DNA of 54,200 bases, from assembly GCA_902768105.1 (NCBI GenBank), contig CACXJZ010000009.1, positions 1-54,200 on the forward strand. Direction: 5' to 3'. The notes under the pieces are model-generated. The model was not told where the DNA came from. It made no database searches and was given only the letters and a program-made list of their open reading frames with translations. Both the position numbers and the translations under genes were made by a program. This DNA comes from an uncultured Prevotellaceae bacterium (GTDB lineage Bacteria; Bacteroidota; Bacteroidia; Bacteroidales; Bacteroidaceae). Positions 16,831 to 23,911 of the stretch are shown here, one piece after another. Position 1 is the first letter of the stretch; every line of letters begins with the position of its first letter.

Positions 16831-17484
16831 CTACTTGCGTCCGAAGTGGCCTGAGCCGCTGTGACTGTTGTGCGTGTTGTGACTGCCAGTATTGTGCGTA
16901 GCCTGCGGGCTGTGCGTATTGTGACTGCCAGTGTTGTGCCACGTGTGGTCGTTGTTGTGGGTCGTCGGCGTGTCGTGGTGAGGCGTCGGCCTTCCATGAT
17001 TCGTCGTTGCGGTGTGGTGATGCATGTTGGGCTTCGTCACGTGACGGTCAGCGTAGAAGCGGGCGTCACGATGGTTGTTGCCACCCCTGTAGGTCACGTA
17101 CACGCTCGGACGGTCATTGTAGAAACGACCCCTGTCGTAGCGGGAATAGACTTCGAACGTCCAGCTGCCGGCGTGCCACGTTACAGGACGATAGAAGTGA
17201 TTGAGGCTCACATACTTGTCGTACTGCCACGGAGTCAGCACATAGCGGAGGTCAGCGTTGCGGCGATCCCACCAGATGCCAAACACGTCAGCATGTCCGT
17301 TCAGGCTCATCAGGTAGTCGAGGTTAATCTCATAGACTGCCTCATACTGTGCAGCGGTGAGGTTCAGCTCGTAAGCCATCTTGTCGCTCAGGAACAGAGC
17401 CTCGTTCTTTGCTGCGTTATAGCTCATTGCGTTGGCCGAGATAGTCATGACCATCATCATTGCCAGAATCATCATCTTCTTCAT
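16831..17484 (-). CDS. Exported protein with a His/Thr/Asn-rich tail
   Basis: 217 aa. Signal peptide MKKMMILAMMMVMTISANA. A compact domain (about residues 20-110) contains LNLTAAQYEAVYEINLDYL and a WWDRRNADLRYVLTPWQYDKY segment, resembling small periplasmic Spy/DUF-type sensors. From about residue 140 the tail is tandem-like His, Thr, Asn and Ser with repeats of THNTGSHNTH, suggesting binding of Zn, Ni or Cu or an extended surface stretch. No family name can be given with confidence. It has its own terminator. Confidence 0.7.
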   Translation of the reverse strand: MKKMMILAMMMVMTISANAMSYNAAKNEALFLSDKMAYELNLTAAQYEAVYEINLDYLMSLNGHADVFGIWWDRRNADLRYVLTPWQYDKYVSLNHFYRPVTWHAGSWTFEVYSRYDRGRFYNDRPSVYVTYRGGNNHRDARFYADRHVTKPNMHHHTATTNHGRPTPHHDTPTTHNNDHTWHNTGSHNTHSPQATHNTGSHNTHNSHSGSGHFGRK

Positions 17485-17517
17485 AATCTTATCTCCTATA
17501 TTTTAATTGTTATTAAT

Positions 17518-17550
17518 CCCTGCATTATAGCCGCCCCTTACCAAGGGGCT
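17518..17550. repeat. 33-bp dispersed repeat, copy 2
   Basis: Same sequence as 10450-10482 with one mismatch (TTACC against TTATC). Here it lies in the upstream region of the His-rich protein gene, 34 bp before the ATG, and is noncoding. Confidence 0.75.
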
Positions 17551-17702
17551 TAAATGTTTCTTGTTCACGATGCGAAGTACGGCATTTTTCCTGGCATATA
17601 CAAAGGAATTCTCCTAAACTGAAAAGGAGTTTTCCCCAAAAGTTAATAGGGAAAACTCCTCCACGTTTGATAAAGCAAAGCTGCGTTATGGCATTTTATT
17701 GA

Positions 17703-17844
17703 CGTTTCCTGATTTAGGTTGACTGCAAAAAACAAAAAGACCTCCCCTCCTCCCTTTTCTTCGGGAACGTCAGTAAATAAAGGCGGTTCAGATAGGGAGG
17801 TGTTGGCGGAACACCTCCCTCAACACCTCCCTTAACACCTCCCT
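17703..17844. repeat. Left arm of the ~143-bp inverted repeat around the VirE-type gene
   Basis: Begins CGTTTCCTGATTTAGGTT and ends with tandem AACACCTCCCT units. It contains a perfect 11-bp hairpin (AGGGAGGTGTTggcggAACACCTCCCT). Its reverse complement is at 19266-19409 with only a few differences. The arm ends 7 bp from the stop codon of the VirE-type gene. Confidence 0.9.
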
Positions 17845-17851
17845 CTGAAGG

Positions 17852-19099
17852 TCAGGCGACCTTGCGGGGGATGACCTTGTAGTAAGCGACGTGACTGCGC
17901 TCGGTATGCTCGAAGTTAAGGTCCTTCATCGCAAAGCCCAGGTGCACCTTCGTGCTGTGGGTGGGCTTTACAGCAGGAAACTCCTTCTGGATGATGGCAA
18001 TCATCTGGTCGCTGTTCATCGACTGCGCCTTCTCACCCTCTTCCGGCTTGCGGAAGCAAGCCTTGACGATGGCTGCGAGATCGGTCTGTCCCATGTAGTT
18101 CTGGTTCAACTCTTGTATTCTCGCTACCTCGACGTTGTTGAACCAATAGGGGATCTTCGCCTCGCGCAACTCGTAGAGCACCTGTGCATAGAGCTGCTGG
18201 TAGTCGATGTCGCCGTCGTTGTCAATCAGCTTTCCTTCAGGAATCTGGAGGCAGATGTAGCGTCGGCTGCCCGTCGCGTCTGTCAGCGGATGGGGATTGT
18301 TTGTGGTTGCCACGAACGAGGCAAAGCGCAGGCGGTCCTCCTGCGTACGGCCGAAGATGGGACGACCGTTCACCTTGTTCTTCGAAAGCGTCTGCTTCAG
18401 GGCTGCATGCTGACTGGGACGGATGGCCTCCAGCTCGTCGAGACAGACGAAGAGGTTGTTGGTGAGTGCCATCTCCTTGTCAAACTTGTTCGACAGGTTC
18501 AGGTGGTCCAGGAAATACTCGCGCAGCTGTGGGGGCAGCAGGCGCTTGAAGAACGTGGTCTTGCCGCATCCCTGCGGACCAATCAGCGTGGGCACGCATT
18601 CGTTGCCGTGCAGGGTGTCCATCTGCAGCCAGTGAGCAACGGAGGAGCGCAGCCAGATGGCGAGGAAGTTCAGCTGCTCTGTGCTCGTGCCAGGCAGTCG
18701 GCCGAAGAGCCGTGCTACGTGGTTCTGTCCGTCCCATTGGGGCAAGGCGTCCAGAAATGCCAGGATGGGGTTGTACGTGGGAATCTCCTCCGACTCCACA
18801 TACTCCGTGATTTCCGTCTTGGGGTTGCCCTTCTCCAAGATCTGTTCCTTCTTGGCTCGGATGACGATGCTGTTGATAGCCTCCGGCGTCAAGGGGCGAT
18901 ACACTAAGTCGGCTTCCGAAAAGCCGCGAGAGAGACCATCGGCAGAGGGTCCTGCCTCTGGTAGGGTTGCGAACTCTACCTTTCCGTTGAGGATGTTGCG
19001 ACGGATGCGGTACTTGTCGTTGAGGAATTGCTCGATGACGAGCATAGCCTCCTGTGAAGCAGCATGTGCTTCACCTGATGTAGGTGTAGTGTAATCCAT
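17852..19099 (-). CDS. VirE/VapE-type P-loop ATPase (DUF3874-like C-terminus)
   Basis: 415 aa. The central VapE-type domain has Walker A GPQGCGKTTFFKRL (about residues 173-186), Walker B LFVCLDELEAI, sensor-like FVATTNNPHPL and the arginine region GSRRYICLQ. A C-terminal winged-helix-like region ends in a DUF3874-like stretch (HLGFAMKDLNFEHTERSHVAYYKVIPR). Relatives are helicase/primase-associated ATPases of phages and Bacteroides mobile units. No N-terminal primase-like domain is present, so it is shorter than many Bacteroides VirE proteins. It stands alone between inverted repeats, with its own promoter inside them. Function unknown. Confidence 0.8.
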   Translation of the reverse strand: MDYTTPTSGEAHAASQEAMLVIEQFLNDKYRIRRNILNGKVEFATLPEAGPSADGLSRGFSEADLVYRPLTPEAINSIVIRAKKEQILEKGNPKTEITEYVESEEIPTYNPILAFLDALPQWDGQNHVARLFGRLPGTSTEQLNFLAIWLRSSVAHWLQMDTLHGNECVPTLIGPQGCGKTTFFKRLLPPQLREYFLDHLNLSNKFDKEMALTNNLFVCLDELEAIRPSQHAALKQTLSKNKVNGRPIFGRTQEDRLRFASFVATTNNPHPLTDATGSRRYICLQIPEGKLIDNDGDIDYQQLYAQVLYELREAKIPYWFNNVEVARIQELNQNYMGQTDLAAIVKACFRKPEEGEKAQSMNSDQMIAIIQKEFPAVKPTHSTKVHLGFAMKDLNFEHTERSHVAYYKVIPRKVA

Positions 19100-19172
19100 A
19101 AAAACAATTTTTAATTAAAGCGTTAAGGCTAAGAGTGGCCAAATGAGTGTTTCTCATGCATCATAGCAACTG

Positions 19173-19180
19173 CAAAGGTA
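19173..19180 (-). promoter_or_regulatory. Promoter of the VirE-type gene
   Basis: Leftward TACCTTTG preceded by GCAAATAAATTTTG; ~74 bp before the ATG at 19099. It lies inside the inverted repeats. Confidence 0.65.
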
Positions 19181-19265
19181 CAAAATTTATTTGCGAAATC
19201 CAAGTTTTGGGTCAGGATTTCGTGTTAAAATGTTTTAATTTAATGCTTCGATGCCCAAATCCTCG

Positions 19266-19409
19266 GAGGGAGGTGTTAAGGGAGGTGTTGAGGGAGGTGT
19301 TCCGCCAACACCTCCCTATCTGAACCGCCTTTATTTACTGGCATTTCCGAAGAAAAGGGAGGAGGGGAGGTCTTTTTGTTTTTTGCAGTTAACCTAAATC
19401 AGGAAACGC
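19266..19409. repeat. Right arm of the inverted repeat around the VirE-type gene
   Basis: Reverse complement of 17703-17844; differences are limited to a few positions such as GGCATTTCC for GACGTTCCC. It begins 166 bp upstream of the start codon. Confidence 0.9.
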
Positions 19410-19450
19410 CAGTTTTTTCAAAAAAGACAGGCTGTCGAATTATAATATAA

Positions 19451-19550
19451 GAGGTGCCAGTCTGCAGGCTTCAGGGTGCCGGCCATCTCCTTTCAGGGTG
19501 CCGGGTATCTATATCAAACATGGCACCTATCAACGATCAATCCCCGGGAT
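19451..19550. repeat. Dispersed noncoding repeat, copy 2
   Basis: Same order of blocks as 2129-2230: GGTGCCAGTCTGCAGG, two TCAGGGTGCCGG units, GTATCTATAT and GGCACCT. It lies just outside the VirE-type unit and ~370 bp from attL. Confidence 0.75.
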
Positions 19551-19914
19551 TGTGACCATGCAATCGCGGCGATTACTATTTTATTTTTCACCGCTTTCTC
19601 ATTACACGGCATGTAACGACCCGTTACTCGCCATGTAAAGCACCATTACATAGTATGTATCGGATAGTTTCATGCCATGAAAAGGTAGGTTTCATGCCAT
19701 GAAAAGAAAAAAAATCGACTTTTTCTTTGTATTTCGCCCAATTTGCACTATTATTCTGACCATTACGAGTTGGAAGACCCTTTTTTCAAAGAGTGGATTC
19801 TAGTTAATAATCATTAGATGTGTGAGCATTGTCAACCTTCCAGGAACTTCAGTTCTGCCTCCAGCATTTCAAGCGTAAAAAGATGTCTCTGTTTCATAGT
19901 GTATCAAAATTGTT
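19551..19914. other. Intergenic region left of the element
   Basis: AT-rich, with short inverted pieces (GTAACG/CGTTAC and TTTCATGCCATGAAA at 19669-19684 and 19690-19704). A 21-codon minus frame (19832-19897, MKQRHLFTLEMLEAELKFLEG) may be a peptide or a gene remnant left at the insertion. There is no convincing gene. Confidence 0.45.
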
Positions 19915-19933
19915 GTACCCCGACCGAGAATCG
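19915..19933. repeat. attL core, 19-bp direct repeat
   Basis: GTACCCCGACCGAGAATCG, identical to 40852-40870, which is the T-arm and acceptor 3' part of tRNA-Arg(CCU). Confidence 0.9.
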
Positions 19934-19991
19934 GGATAAATTCATAATTCGGTTATAATTAACTACTTACTCATTTAGTCACCCTTAAAAA

Positions 19992-20008
19992 GTGTAGGAT
20001 TAGTGTAG
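19992..20008. promoter_or_regulatory. Candidate left integrase arm site
   Basis: GTGTAGGATTAGTGTAG: two GTGTAG boxes spaced 11 bp. The same pair, GTGTAGAAAAAGTGTAG, is at 40702-40718 near the other end. Position and repetition suggest arm-type binding sites for the tyrosine integrase. Confidence 0.5.
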
Positions 20009-20038
20009 AAAATGACAATTCTGTGCATTCTCGTGTAT

Positions 20039-20404
20039 TCACAAGCCAAGCACAACGGCCGGGGCGATTTCCAGCTTCAGGACCAAGTCTCTTGCCACCC
20101 GGATGGTCGGCTCAGCTTTACCAGTGATGTAGTCGCTGATGCGAGAGGCACTGATGCCCAGGATCTCAGCCAGCTTTGCTTGGGTGATGCCCAGTTCGGC
20201 CATGCGCATTTTGATGACATCTCCCAGGTTTGGCTTACCGATGGAGAAATGTTCCTCCGAGTAGTCGGCCACCAGATTCGAAAGCAGCTCCAGCTCGATG
20301 CTGTTCGGATCTGTCCGGGGTGTGGTGTCATCAACAAGTGGCAGCAGCTGTTCAACCCTTGCTACAGCCCACTCGTACTGTTCGTTGTTCTCAATCTTTG
20401 TCAT
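20039..20404 (-). CDS. higA: HigA-type antitoxin with HTH domain
   Basis: 121 aa. C-terminal helix-turn-helix at about residues 62-115 (MRMAELGITQAKLAEILGISASRISDYITG). The N-terminal half resembles HigA proteins that follow a HigB toxin. It would bind and neutralise the toxin and repress the shared promoter. It is the second gene of the pair, 14 bp after higB, the toxin-first order typical of hig loci. Confidence 0.85.
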   Translation of the reverse strand: MTKIENNEQYEWAVARVEQLLPLVDDTTPRTDPNSIELELLSNLVADYSEEHFSIGKPNLGDVIKMRMAELGITQAKLAEILGISASRISDYITGKAEPTIRVARDLVLKLEIAPAVVLGL

Positions 20405-20418
20405 ATCTAACTCCTTCC

Positions 20419-20712
20419 TTATATTGTCTTACAATCTATCTTGTCGTATTCGGCATGAGTGCCGACAAAGCGCACATAGAGGAAACCTATCGTGAACTTG
20501 ATGACTGCGACCAGGCGATAGTGGTTCCCCATGATGTTGAACACGTATCGCTGGTTCCCGATGGCGTCCACGGAATTAAAGTCCTTTTTGATGTCAGCAT
20601 AGCATGTCCACCGGCTGGTTTTAACCACGGTAGTCCAGACCTGCATAGCCACAAGAGCATCAGGGTGCAGTTCTGTGAACTGTTTGATGGTTTGTTCCGT
20701 GAAAATCCTCAT
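20419..20712 (-). CDS. higB: HigB-type toxin (RelE superfamily mRNA interferase)
   Basis: 97 aa from ATG at 20712 (a GTG at 20721 adds three residues). The HigB_toxin pattern is recognisable: VKTSRWTCYADIKKDFNSVDAIGNQRYVFNIMGNHYRLVAVIKF and a final FVGTHAEYDKID. Members cleave translated mRNA at the ribosome. It lies at the left end of the element with the antitoxin, likely a stability module. Confidence 0.88.
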   Translation of the reverse strand: MRIFTEQTIKQFTELHPDALVAMQVWTTVVKTSRWTCYADIKKDFNSVDAIGNQRYVFNIMGNHYRLVAVIKFTIGFLYVRFVGTHAEYDKIDCKTI

Positions 20713-20731
20713 CGCTGTCACATTTTGGTGG

Positions 20732-20739
20732 CAAAATTA
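20732..20739 (-). promoter_or_regulatory. higBA promoter
   Basis: Leftward TAATTTTG, 19 bp before the toxin ATG. Confidence 0.65.
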
Positions 20740-20770
20740 CAAAATAAAATCGAAATATCAAAATAAATTT

Positions 20771-20839
20771 CTAATTTTTCGAAGATTTCGTTAAAAAACT
20801 CTCGTAAGTCACAGGTCTCTCGCATTCTCTGACTTCCAT
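20771..20839 (-). CDS. Short ORF starting in the element's inverted repeat
   Basis: 22-codon frame MEVRECERPVTYESFLTKSS..., whose first 11 codons are shared with a 32-codon plus-strand frame at 39134-39232. Both starts are preceded by AAAAGATG within the repeat and the two continue differently. A-rich purines upstream (GAGAAAAG) could serve as a ribosome site. It may be only a by-product of the repeat. Confidence 0.35.
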   Translation of the reverse strand: MEVRECERPVTYESFLTKSSKN

Positions 20840-20852
20840 CTTTTCTCTTTTT
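20807..20852. repeat. Left copy of a 46-bp inverted repeat
   Basis: Reverse complement of 39121-39166 with one mismatch. Core: AGTCACAGGTCTCTCGCATT then CTCTGACTTCCATCTTTTC. The copies lie ~0.9 kb and ~1.7 kb inside the two ends of the element, so they bracket the replication, partition, cargo and mobilization genes but not higBA or the integrase. Confidence 0.9.
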
Positions 20853-20883
20853 AGGGTTGGCCTCGAGGCAAGACCCATGCTGA

Positions 20884-21048
20884 AGAGAAGTCCAATGCCT
20901 GGAGCCTTGGTCTGTGGTGAGTGCCTATATTCATGAATTCACTCACTTCATCTCAGAGACCAGGACAAAGTTCATCGCCATTGCCGATGACAGGTGGACG
21001 CAGCAGCATGACCGAGACCTGGAACAGTCCCATGACATCAAGATCTAA
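20884..21048 (+). pseudogene. C-terminal gene remnant
   Basis: An open frame with protein-like content but no start: LEPWSVVSAYIHEFTHFISE, then TRTKFIAIADDRWTQQHDRD and LEQSHDIKI and a stop. An in-frame TGA lies just before. The balanced amino acids suggest the tail of a once longer protein cut off next to the inverted repeat. Family unknown. Confidence 0.5.
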
Positions 21049-21351
21049 GGCAATCCGGGGTTGTTATTGTAACAGTCATTTAAGCATCAGTTGCACTTTT
21101 ACACACTTTTTAACGTGCGGAAAAAGTCTCCCTTTCCCTTGCCCCCTTTACCCCCTGCGAGGGGGATGCTTGCTTTTCTCCGCAGCAAGGTCAGTTCAAG
21201 GTGGTTGCAATGGAGCCGCATGGCACCAAGGGAGGGCACGCCCCGACCGCCCCTTAAACACCTTTTCTGTTAACTGCTATGAAAGCAAGGTCTGCTAATT
21301 ACTTACTACCGCGTTCGCCGAAACACCCATGTATAGTGCCGTCCCTAAAGG
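21049..21351. other. Noncoding stretch before the iterons
   Basis: Pyrimidine-rich tract (21127-21170) with a hairpin CCCCCTgcgAGGGGG, then purine-rich segments. No gene is supported. The position between a remnant and the iterons suggests part of the replication origin region. Confidence 0.4.
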
Positions 21352-21448
21352 TTCTTACCCACACATTTAACCTTCTTACCCACACATTTAACCTTTTGGG
21401 ATCATTTTCTTACCCACACATTTAACCTTCCTACCCACACCTTTATTA
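21352..21448 (+). repeat. Four 21-bp iterons, candidate replication origin
   Basis: TTCTTACCCACACATTTAACC at 21352-21372, 21373-21393 and 21407-21427, and a diverged copy at 21428-21448 (TTCCTACCCACACCTTTATTA). They form two abutting pairs offset by 55 bp; a partly inverted unit TGTGGGCAAG follows at ~21454. Iterons near a Rep_3-type gene and an AT-rich flank (21460-21510) fit an origin bound by the initiator at 22769. Confidence 0.8.
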
Positions 21449-21512
21449 CTAATGTGGGCAAGGAAATTGGAAGATTTTTTAATAAATATTTGGTGGTATC
21501 AAAAATTCTTTG

Positions 21513-21520
21513 TACCTTTG
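21513..21520 (+). promoter_or_regulatory. Promoter of the structured leader and 153-aa gene
   Basis: TACCTTTG with ATTTGG ~22 bp upstream. The predicted RNA begins at about 21526, exactly at the first pairing arm. Confidence 0.7.
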
Positions 21521-21525
21521 CAGAC

Positions 21526-21745
21526 GGTTACAAGATGATAGTTATCTATCCGGCAGAGCGCACGTTAGTCGCTCAGATATAGTCTGGGCATTATTATTGC
21601 CCACAAGTGCATCCTATAACGGTTGTCTTCTCGTAAGATTGAACTGCTCTCCGGAGAAGCCATCATCTTGTAACCAACGGGAAGTGCAGCCGTTTCTCTG
21701 TCTGGGGTGCTCCAGCTCTTCTGAGGGCAATGGTTACAAGATGAT
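21526..21745 (+). ncRNA. Structured leader with mutually exclusive 14-bp pairing arms
   Basis: Arm 1 GGTTACAAGATGAT (21526-21539) is fully complementary to arm 2 ATCATCTTGTAACC (21662-21675). Arm 3, identical to arm 1, lies at 21732-21745, ending 5 nt before the ATG at 21751. Arm 2 can pair with arm 1 or arm 3 but not both; pairing with arm 3 would cover the translation start region. Between arms 1 and 2 are hairpins GAGCGcacgttagtCGCTC and TGGGCAttattatTGCCCA; between arms 2 and 3 is CTGGggtgctCCAG. This is the layout of a translational switch or attenuator. The ligand or trigger is unknown. Confidence 0.7.
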
Positions 21746-21750
21746 GCAAT

Positions 21751-22212
21751 ATGAAAAAGTTAGAGCAATTAGTGAAGGAAGCAAACCCGTTAAGGAGTTA
21801 TGCAAGTGATTTAGAGACAGCAATCACCAAGGTTGCGTTAGTGTGTGACAACGACGATGATGAAAAAAACATCTTTCCTGCCAAAAAAGATGTCATCGAA
21901 ACAATGGCGAATGCCGTAGAGAAGATGCGAGAAGTATCATTAGAACTTGACAGCTTCAATGGCGTGACGTTATCCGATTGGGATGCCGTTACCCTAAGTG
22001 GAATACGTGAATTTCAACCGGACTGCAAGCAAAGTGTTGACCGTCTGGGAGTAGTCCTTGAAGATATGGTAAATATGCTTGATCTTGACGGCTCAGGCAT
22101 TGATGTCTTCCTTATCCAGTATGTCGTCAGCGCACGTCAGTGTCTCCGTGCAATACTTCAGCTTCTTGATGATCCTGGTCCAGAAGAGATTTCGTCAGAC
22201 GGTCAAAAGTGA
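21751..22212 (+). CDS. Acidic 153-aa element protein under the switch
   Basis: Not recognised. Mostly helical and acidic (LVCDNDDDEKN, DSFNGVTLSDWDAVTLSG, MVNMLDLDGSGIDVFL), no membrane segment or signal. It sits between the iterons and the operon with the excisionase-type HTH and initiator genes, so it may take part in replication or copy control. Its start codon is in the reach of the arm 2/arm 3 pairing. Confidence 0.65.
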   Translation: MKKLEQLVKEANPLRSYASDLETAITKVALVCDNDDDEKNIFPAKKDVIETMANAVEKMREVSLELDSFNGVTLSDWDAVTLSGIREFQPDCKQSVDRLGVVLEDMVNMLDLDGSGIDVFLIQYVVSARQCLRAILQLLDDPGPEEISSDGQK

Positions 22213-22252
22213 GTGTTTTCGTCCAAATTTTAACATTTGAGCGACCCAACAA

Positions 22253-22292
22253 GTCGTAAAATTGTTAATATACGACTTTTTATTTTTCAAGG
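22253..22292 (+). promoter_or_regulatory. Shared operator, copy A
   Basis: GTCGTAAAATTGTTAATATA then CGA, an AT tract and TTTTTCAAGG. An inverted repeat TCGTA...TACGA is present. It starts 63 bp before the -7 box TACTTTTG (22316-22323), which drives the gene at 22356. Confidence 0.8.
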
Positions 22293-22315
22293 CCTCATTA
22301 GTTTATTGAAAAATA

Positions 22316-22323
22316 TACTTTTG
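22316..22323 (+). promoter_or_regulatory. Promoter of the HTH-rep operon
   Basis: TACTTTTG downstream of TTTATTG; gives a leader of about 25 nt before ATG 22356. Confidence 0.7.
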
Positions 22324-22355
22324 TGGCAAAAACGGAAAGTAAATAAAATAAAGGT

Positions 22356-22757
22356 ATGGAAACAATAGCCAAGAAAGTACATGTAGAGAACATGGAGCAG
22401 GCACTTGTTCTTGCAGAGCAAATGCTTGAAGGTAAAAGTGCAGCCCAGGTGCTGGCTCATCAGATTTTCGAGCAGCAGCAGACAGAAGAACGTATCGATG
22501 CACTGGAAGGCATCTTCCTCTGCCAGAAGGAAATTTTCAATTTCGATGAAGCCGCTTCATACTTGAACATGAGCAGGAGTACATTGTATAAACTTACTTC
22601 GAGTAAGTCAATACCCCACTACAAACCAAACCGGTTTGTGTTCTTCGAGAAAGCAGAACTCGACAAATGGATACGCGATCATCGGGTGATGACCGTTGAC
22701 GAAATGGATGCTGCCGTACAATCATACTGCACGAAACAACCGCTGGCAACTGTATAG
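22356..22757 (+). CDS. Excisionase-type HTH protein
   Basis: 133 aa. The N-terminal half is helical (VENMEQALVLAEQMLEGKSA). The C-terminal half is a HTH_17/excisionase-like winged helix: FNFDEAASYLNMSRSTLYKL, then SIPHYKPNRFVFFEKAELDKWI. In related elements such proteins act in excision control or as regulators of rep/mob genes. It is the first gene after operator A and a candidate binder of the shared operator, though this is inference. Confidence 0.75.
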   Translation: METIAKKVHVENMEQALVLAEQMLEGKSAAQVLAHQIFEQQQTEERIDALEGIFLCQKEIFNFDEAASYLNMSRSTLYKLTSSKSIPHYKPNRFVFFEKAELDKWIRDHRVMTVDEMDAAVQSYCTKQPLATV

Positions 22758-22768
22758 AGTTTATCACC

Positions 22769-23896
22769 ATGGCGAAGAAAACAGCCCCCATCATATTGAG
22801 TAAGAACCAGGATATAACCATATCTTGGCTGTTAGTGTGGGCTCGGCATAAGTCAACTCTAACTATCCATCAGATGCGCCTTATTCTTCGCATACTCGAG
22901 TTCTGTCAGGTTGAGTTGAAAGGTTTAAAAATCAAAGACAATTTAAGACAGCTTGAGTATCAAAATGATGATGTTCTCATTAAAATACCAGTTTCAGATG
23001 TATATTTCTCAGATTTTTCGCTTAAGACAATACGAGCAGATCTAAAAGATCTTCGAGAAAGAACCATTGAATTTTATGAATATGAGACAAAGATCTGGAG
23101 TACCTGCGGTATCATTGAGAAACCTCACGTATTAGAGCGAACTGGGTTGATGGAGTTTAAAGTTGATCTCCAGTTTTGGAAAGTTCTCTTAAATGTAACT
23201 CACGGCATTCGGATATGCGAGCTGTCAAAAGCCCTTATGCTTCCAACTGTGTACTCGATGTGGTTCTATATTTATATTTCGGAGATTTCGGAGAAACCGG
23301 ATCCGCAATATATAACCATTGAACATCTAAAAGAACGGCTGGGAATCGCCGCAGAGGATTATAAACGCAAGAATGGGAAAGACAGAATTGATCATTTGGA
23401 AGAACGTGTTATTAAACCAGCCCAGAAAGCATTAAACGAATCATGCCCTTTAACTTTCAAATATGAAAAGGTTCGAGAAAACCCGAATTGCAAATGCTCC
23501 CCCGTGAAACTTTTCCGTTTTATTCCAGTTAAGCAACCTCAGCATCGAGACCAAAAACTCGAAAAGAAGGCTTTGCTGGCAAAGACTTCGGTGAGTTTTC
23601 TCAACCCCCAAGTATATGATTACTTGACAAAAAACATGGGGTTTTGCTTAACTGAACTTCAGCCGAATAAGGAAACCCTGGACGACGCTATAAGGTATAT
23701 TCCAAATATCTTAGATAAGCTGTGCAGTCTTCAGGGTCGTAGACGGCAGAGAGACGGCACTGTTAAAGGGATTGGGTGGGTAATAAATGCCCTGAAGTCG
23801 GAAATAGAAATCGCGAAGAAAGAGCAAAAAGCCCCGAATGTGCTCGTCTGTCCTGGCAATGTGGCAGACCTCTTCAAAGCAGAAAAATATAAATAA
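22769..23896 (+). CDS. Replication initiator of Rep_3 type
   Basis: 375 aa with two predicted winged-helix domains. The N-terminal domain has PIILSKNQDITISW and SDFSLKTIRADLKDL; the second has YITIEHLKERLG and RIDHLEERVIKPAQKALNES, then LTFKYEKVR, the usual close of Rep_3 initiators. It should bind the iterons at 21352-21448 and open the origin. The gene is AT-rich compared with the helicase that follows. It ends 15 bp before the helicase. Confidence 0.75.
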   Translation: MAKKTAPIILSKNQDITISWLLVWARHKSTLTIHQMRLILRILEFCQVELKGLKIKDNLRQLEYQNDDVLIKIPVSDVYFSDFSLKTIRADLKDLRERTIEFYEYETKIWSTCGIIEKPHVLERTGLMEFKVDLQFWKVLLNVTHGIRICELSKALMLPTVYSMWFYIYISEISEKPDPQYITIEHLKERLGIAAEDYKRKNGKDRIDHLEERVIKPAQKALNESCPLTFKYEKVRENPNCKCSPVKLFRFIPVKQPQHRDQKLEKKALLAKTSVSFLNPQVYDYLTKNMGFCLTELQPNKETLDDAIRYIPNILDKLCSLQGRRRQRDGTVKGIGWVINALKSEIEIAKKEQKAPNVLVCPGNVADLFKAEKYK

Positions 23897-23911
23897 AATA
23901 ATATTGACGAT

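Noticed and set aside
17852-19099. Transposase function for the VirE-type protein
   Set aside because: Walker A and B and the VapE layout are clear; no DDE, HUH or serine/tyrosine recombinase residues were seen.
19832-19897. 21-codon frame left of attL as a gene
   Set aside because: Too short, no promoter at a proper distance; mentioned only as a possible remnant.
20039-20721. Abortive-infection or phage-defence island at the left end
   Set aside because: Only an ordinary HigBA-type toxin-antitoxin pair is present; no further defence genes are seen nearby.
21352-21448. CRISPR array from four repeats of about 21 bp
   Set aside because: Units abut or are 13 bp apart without spacers of regular length, and no cas genes are present; iterons fit better.
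21526-21745. Retron-like ncRNA, because inverted arms flank a structured RNA before a gene
   Set aside because: The gene that follows (153 aa) has no reverse-transcriptase motifs and none is found elsewhere in the window.
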